Below are positions 14,069 through 15,631 of a stretch of 15,631 bases of DNA, in pieces. The stretch's first letter is position 1. Every line of letters begins with the position of its first letter. The notes beneath the pieces were generated by a model, which was not told the DNA's origin, searched no databases, and worked only from the letters and a program-made list of their open reading frames with translations. The translations under genes were made by a program, and so were the position numbers. Origin of the DNA: DASQDN01 sp035630195. GTDB lineage: Bacteria; Acidobacteriota; Terriglobia; Bryobacterales; Bryobacteraceae. The DNA is taken from assembly GCA_035630195.1 (NCBI GenBank), contig DASQLD010000666.1, forward strand, positions 1 to 15,631, given 5' to 3'.

Positions 14069-15463
14069 CGACGTTGGCGGGCTTGAGGGTGCAATTGGGC
14101 CGGCGAGACCTCCAAACACAAGAGTCTGCCCGTTCACGTCAACGAGCACTATGTCAGGAACACCATCGCCAGTGGCATCGCTGATCGACACAGATGTGCC
14201 GGAGGTCATTCCCGGCGCGTTTAGGACGACGGGAGCAGATAGTGTGCCCGAAGGCATACCAAAGCGAATGACAATTGCATTGCTTTGCAGCGACACTACA
14301 TCTTCACGGCCATCTCCGTTCATGTCGGCGAGACCGATAGCGTATTGACCCTCTGGTACAGGGTAAATAGTCTCTGAGGTGTATCCGCCAGCGGGATCAG
14401 CGCTCAACAGAGTAAGTTGTGGTGGTCCGACATACGCAAAAGGAGAGTAATCGGAGGACGCCGAAACGAGGTCCAGTAATCCATCTCCACCAATGTCAGC
14501 TACGCCCACAATACTGGCATCCGTGCGGCCACAACCCCCTGCGTATAAGTAATCGGGGCTAAAGTACAACTCGCACGTGCTCGGCCCGAGGTAACGCCCT
14601 ATGTACGTTTGTTTGACTCGCGCAAAGTCGCTAAGGCCATCTCCGTTACGATCGCCAAGATAGTGACCTCCTCTCAGGTCTGAATCGGCAAGGAACTTTC
14701 CCTTCCCATCATTGAGACGAACAAAATCCCTTAGCCCAGCTAATCCGTAATGCTCTCTGTAAGAAAGATCCGGAAAACCATCAGCATTCGCATCGCGAAC
14801 GCTGAGCAAGAAGGGATAACCGAATATGGGGATGCTGTCTAGAACTTGTGGTGTGATTTCGCCACCAATCCCTCCGGCAAAGACCTGCAGAAGATATGTG
14901 GTCGAATCCGTACTCAAGACGTCCATCCTGCCATCACCATTGAAATCGGCGAAATCAAAGAATATAGAACCAGGTGGAAGGTTGGATGTGACCGGACTTC
15001 CGAGTCCTCCGCCGGCTGTACCGAATCGAATGGTGATGGTACTTTGCGAGACGGTATAGGAGTCGGGAATGCCATCGAAGTTGAGGTCTCGTGTCGGTGT
15101 TATTGGGGCCTGCGGGACCGGCGCGAGAAATGCTGTCACGGATGGCGATCTTACGGACACTTTCAATTCAGTCGACGCGCTGGAGGAGTGCGTGGCGCTG
15201 CCGGTATAGATGGCTCGAAGGAATGGCGTTCCTGGAGTCTTGAAGCTTAGCTGAATCGAAGCGGCTGAGTTGTTGAGAACTCGTCGTGCAATTTCAGTTG
15301 ATCGATCATAGATGGTGACTGTCCCGGTCACCGCCGGAGTCACAGTCACCGTTGCGATGGCGGGGGCGCTAACGTTGACGCGATTCGGAGTCAGTGAAAG
15401 CTTCGTTGTCGTAGGAATTTGGGCAAAGCACGACGCGGCGAAAAGAATCGATAGCCAACGCAT
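12710..15463 (-). CDS. Large secreted FG-GAP/VCBS propeller protein with Ig-like and triple C-terminal domains
   Basis: A 917-residue secreted protein. A signal peptide (1-14, cut before Q15) is followed by a bacterial Ig-like domain (about 18-105, TKLSLTP...GTVTIYD...Y.GSATHSSSASTEL). Then come seven FG-GAP calcium loops of DxNxDGxxD type starting near D126, D173, D224, D271, D323, D380 and D429. Their 47-57 residue spacing fits a seven-bladed beta-propeller. Residues about 466-917 hold three copies of a roughly 140-residue domain with a conserved cysteine pair (C508/C547, C668/C710, C821/C860) and motifs such as CLVE, LxNDAGxGW and NAQCTV. I know similar repeats from secreted proteins of acidobacteria, but no named function. 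No sorting signal is visible at the C-terminus, which ends in the third repeat. Cell-surface adhesion or matrix binding is a reasonable guess. No Shine-Dalgarno precedes the ATG. Confidence 0.88.
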   Translation of the reverse strand: MRWLSILFAASCFAQIPTTTKLSLTPNRVNVSAPAIATVTVTPAVTGTVTIYDRSTEIARRVLNNSAASIQLSFKTPGTPFLRAIYTGSATHSSSASTELKVSVRSPSVTAFLAPVPQAPITPTRDLNFDGIPDSYTVSQSTITIRFGTAGGGLGSPVTSNLPPGSIFFDFADFNGDGRMDVLSTDSTTYLLQVFAGGIGGEITPQVLDSIPIFGYPFLLSVRDANADGFPDLSYREHYGLAGLRDFVRLNDGKGKFLADSDLRGGHYLGDRNGDGLSDFARVKQTYIGRYLGPSTCELYFSPDYLYAGGCGRTDASIVGVADIGGDGLLDLVSASSDYSPFAYVGPPQLTLLSADPAGGYTSETIYPVPEGQYAIGLADMNGDGREDVVSLQSNAIVIRFGMPSGTLSAPVVLNAPGMTSGTSVSISDATGDGVPDIVLVDVNGQTLVFGGLAGPIAPSSPPTSVSVTSGAGLTGTFTAKYQDTNGAIDLSLVSLLISPTRNGANACLVEVNTVSNRARLMNDAGNGWTNYELITPSSPDLANAQCTVTVGSMSVASSGNELTITVPLKFSASFAGQKKIYLNAMDAGGLESTFIELGQWNVSTPSQPPPIGLPDGVSVKSLTPVTGTGNTTRFRAIFQHSAGKHYLGYVLFLPTPNVVWYTAQGSCLVEYNRISNGIRLVNDAGDGWLGPVSGVVIRTGAETLENAQCTVNVASAAAQVTGNTMTVEANVTFKAGVAGVLGTFLQAFDTEGSYTGMTQFGNWVAPGTNSRSGPAIQAAQLTRSGAVYNLTASVRHTAGLANLSLVHVRIGPRILGDPVCHIIYSPSVKKINLVDDTDLALVSSTWMDPGAGTLSNSYCTVFGPGAGLNDAQFSQLGLTLRFNPVTFSGPKYLYVNAFDDAGLLTHWVTANSVTIE

Positions 15464-15472
15464 GGATGTAAC

Positions 15473-15478
15473 AGTATA
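15473..15478 (-). promoter_or_regulatory. -10-like element of the FG-GAP gene
   Basis: TATACT on the minus strand, one mismatch to consensus, nine bases before the ATG. No good -35 is found at 16-18 bases. Transcription would begin two to three bases before the ATG, giving an essentially leaderless message; no Shine-Dalgarno is present. Confidence 0.35.
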
Positions 15479-15486
15479 AGCGTAAG

Positions 15487-15507
15487 AATGTCCTTGCAGG
15501 GGACATT
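15487..15507 (-). terminator. Hairpin downstream of the hydrolase gene
   Basis: Perfect 7-bp arms AATGTCC (15487-15493) and GGACATT (15501-15507) with a 7-nt loop lie seven bases past the hydrolase stop on the minus strand. The following tract (CTTACGCTT) is only weakly T-rich, so it may be a weak terminator, an mRNA-end stabiliser or an operator for the FG-GAP gene. Confidence 0.35.
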
Positions 15508-15514
15508 TCTAGGA

Positions 15515-15631
15515 TTACAGCAATGCGATTAGAGGGTTGGCTACCAGTTCGGCCAAGTCGAATTTGCCATGCGCGAGATCGTGACCTGCGCCTTCGATTG
15601 TCTTCAGAGTTGTGCGCGCCTGTACCACGCT
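15515..15631 (-). CDS. Alpha/beta-hydrolase, C-terminal fragment (runs off the window)
   Basis: Translating the minus strand from the window edge gives 38 codons ending in TAA at 15515-15517. They contain TIEGAGHDLAHGKFDLAEL, the C-terminal end of an alpha/beta-hydrolase. The GAGH histidine is in the position of the catalytic His, and the HDLxxGKFDLAEL continuation resembles the KANL3/Tex30-like or dienelactone hydrolase-like groups. The rest of the gene lies outside the window, so substrate and start are unknown. It is upstream of the FG-GAP gene on the same strand, 51 bases away with a hairpin between. Confidence 0.65.
   Translation of the reverse strand, partial: SVVQARTTLKTIEGAGHDLAHGKFDLAELVANPLIALL

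Noticed and set aside
15430..15463. A lipoprotein signal in the FG-GAP protein (AASC with Cys12)
   Set aside because: The -3 position is alanine rather than leucine and a normal signal peptidase I site follows directly, so an ordinary secreted protein is more likely.

Overview
The window looks like a chromosomal segment of an acidobacterium, most likely of the Bryobacterales/Solibacter type. This is inference from gene content. It has a PadR regulator fused by overlap to a giant duplicated MacB/FtsX permease of the ADOP type, and a large secreted FG-GAP protein with a C-terminal repeat I associate with acidobacterial secreted proteins. It also has a MoxR ATPase, a YchF-like ATPase of the GLPxVGKT subtype, and moderately high GC. 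I see no phage, insertion sequence, CRISPR array, tRNA or rRNA.

Layout. (1) 1-3719, plus strand: a promoter overlapped by a 9-bp inverted repeat, padR, an intact 885-residue ADOP permease, and directly behind it the C-terminal quarter of a second ADOP gene broken by a 1-nt frameshift. (2) 3728-5250, minus strand: a secreted two-domain glycine-linker protein and a small single-pass membrane protein, both of unknown function. (3) 5302-8733, plus strand: a probable operon of an NfeD-like membrane protein, a SPOR-domain protein, lipoyl synthase (lipA) and apolipoprotein N-acyltransferase (lnt). The last three abut or overlap; a copy of a dispersed-repeat-like sequence sits in the only sizeable gap. 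(4) 8717-11260, minus strand: a probable operon of a secreted 3D-domain protein, a MoxR AAA+ ATPase and a divergent YchF-like protein. Its leader carries two mutually exclusive G/C-tract hairpins at the first start codon. (5) 11297-11725: about 430 bases with no convincing gene. (6) 11726-12709, plus strand: a membrane-anchored dihaem cytochrome c. (7) 12710-15463, minus strand: a 917-residue secreted protein with an Ig-like domain, seven FG-GAP calcium loops and three copies of a cysteine-paired domain. (8) 15515-15631, minus strand: the last 38 codons of an alpha/beta-hydrolase running off the window.

Most of the genes act in the cell envelope: export permease, lipoprotein acylation, peptidoglycan-binding SPOR protein, 3D wall protein, periplasmic cytochrome and secreted propeller protein. 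I found no dedicated defence or mobile system. The points most worth following are the padR operator/promoter, the decayed second permease, the switch-like leader of the 3D gene, the degenerate switch motif of the YchF-like protein, and the cysteine-paired triple repeat of the large secreted protein.
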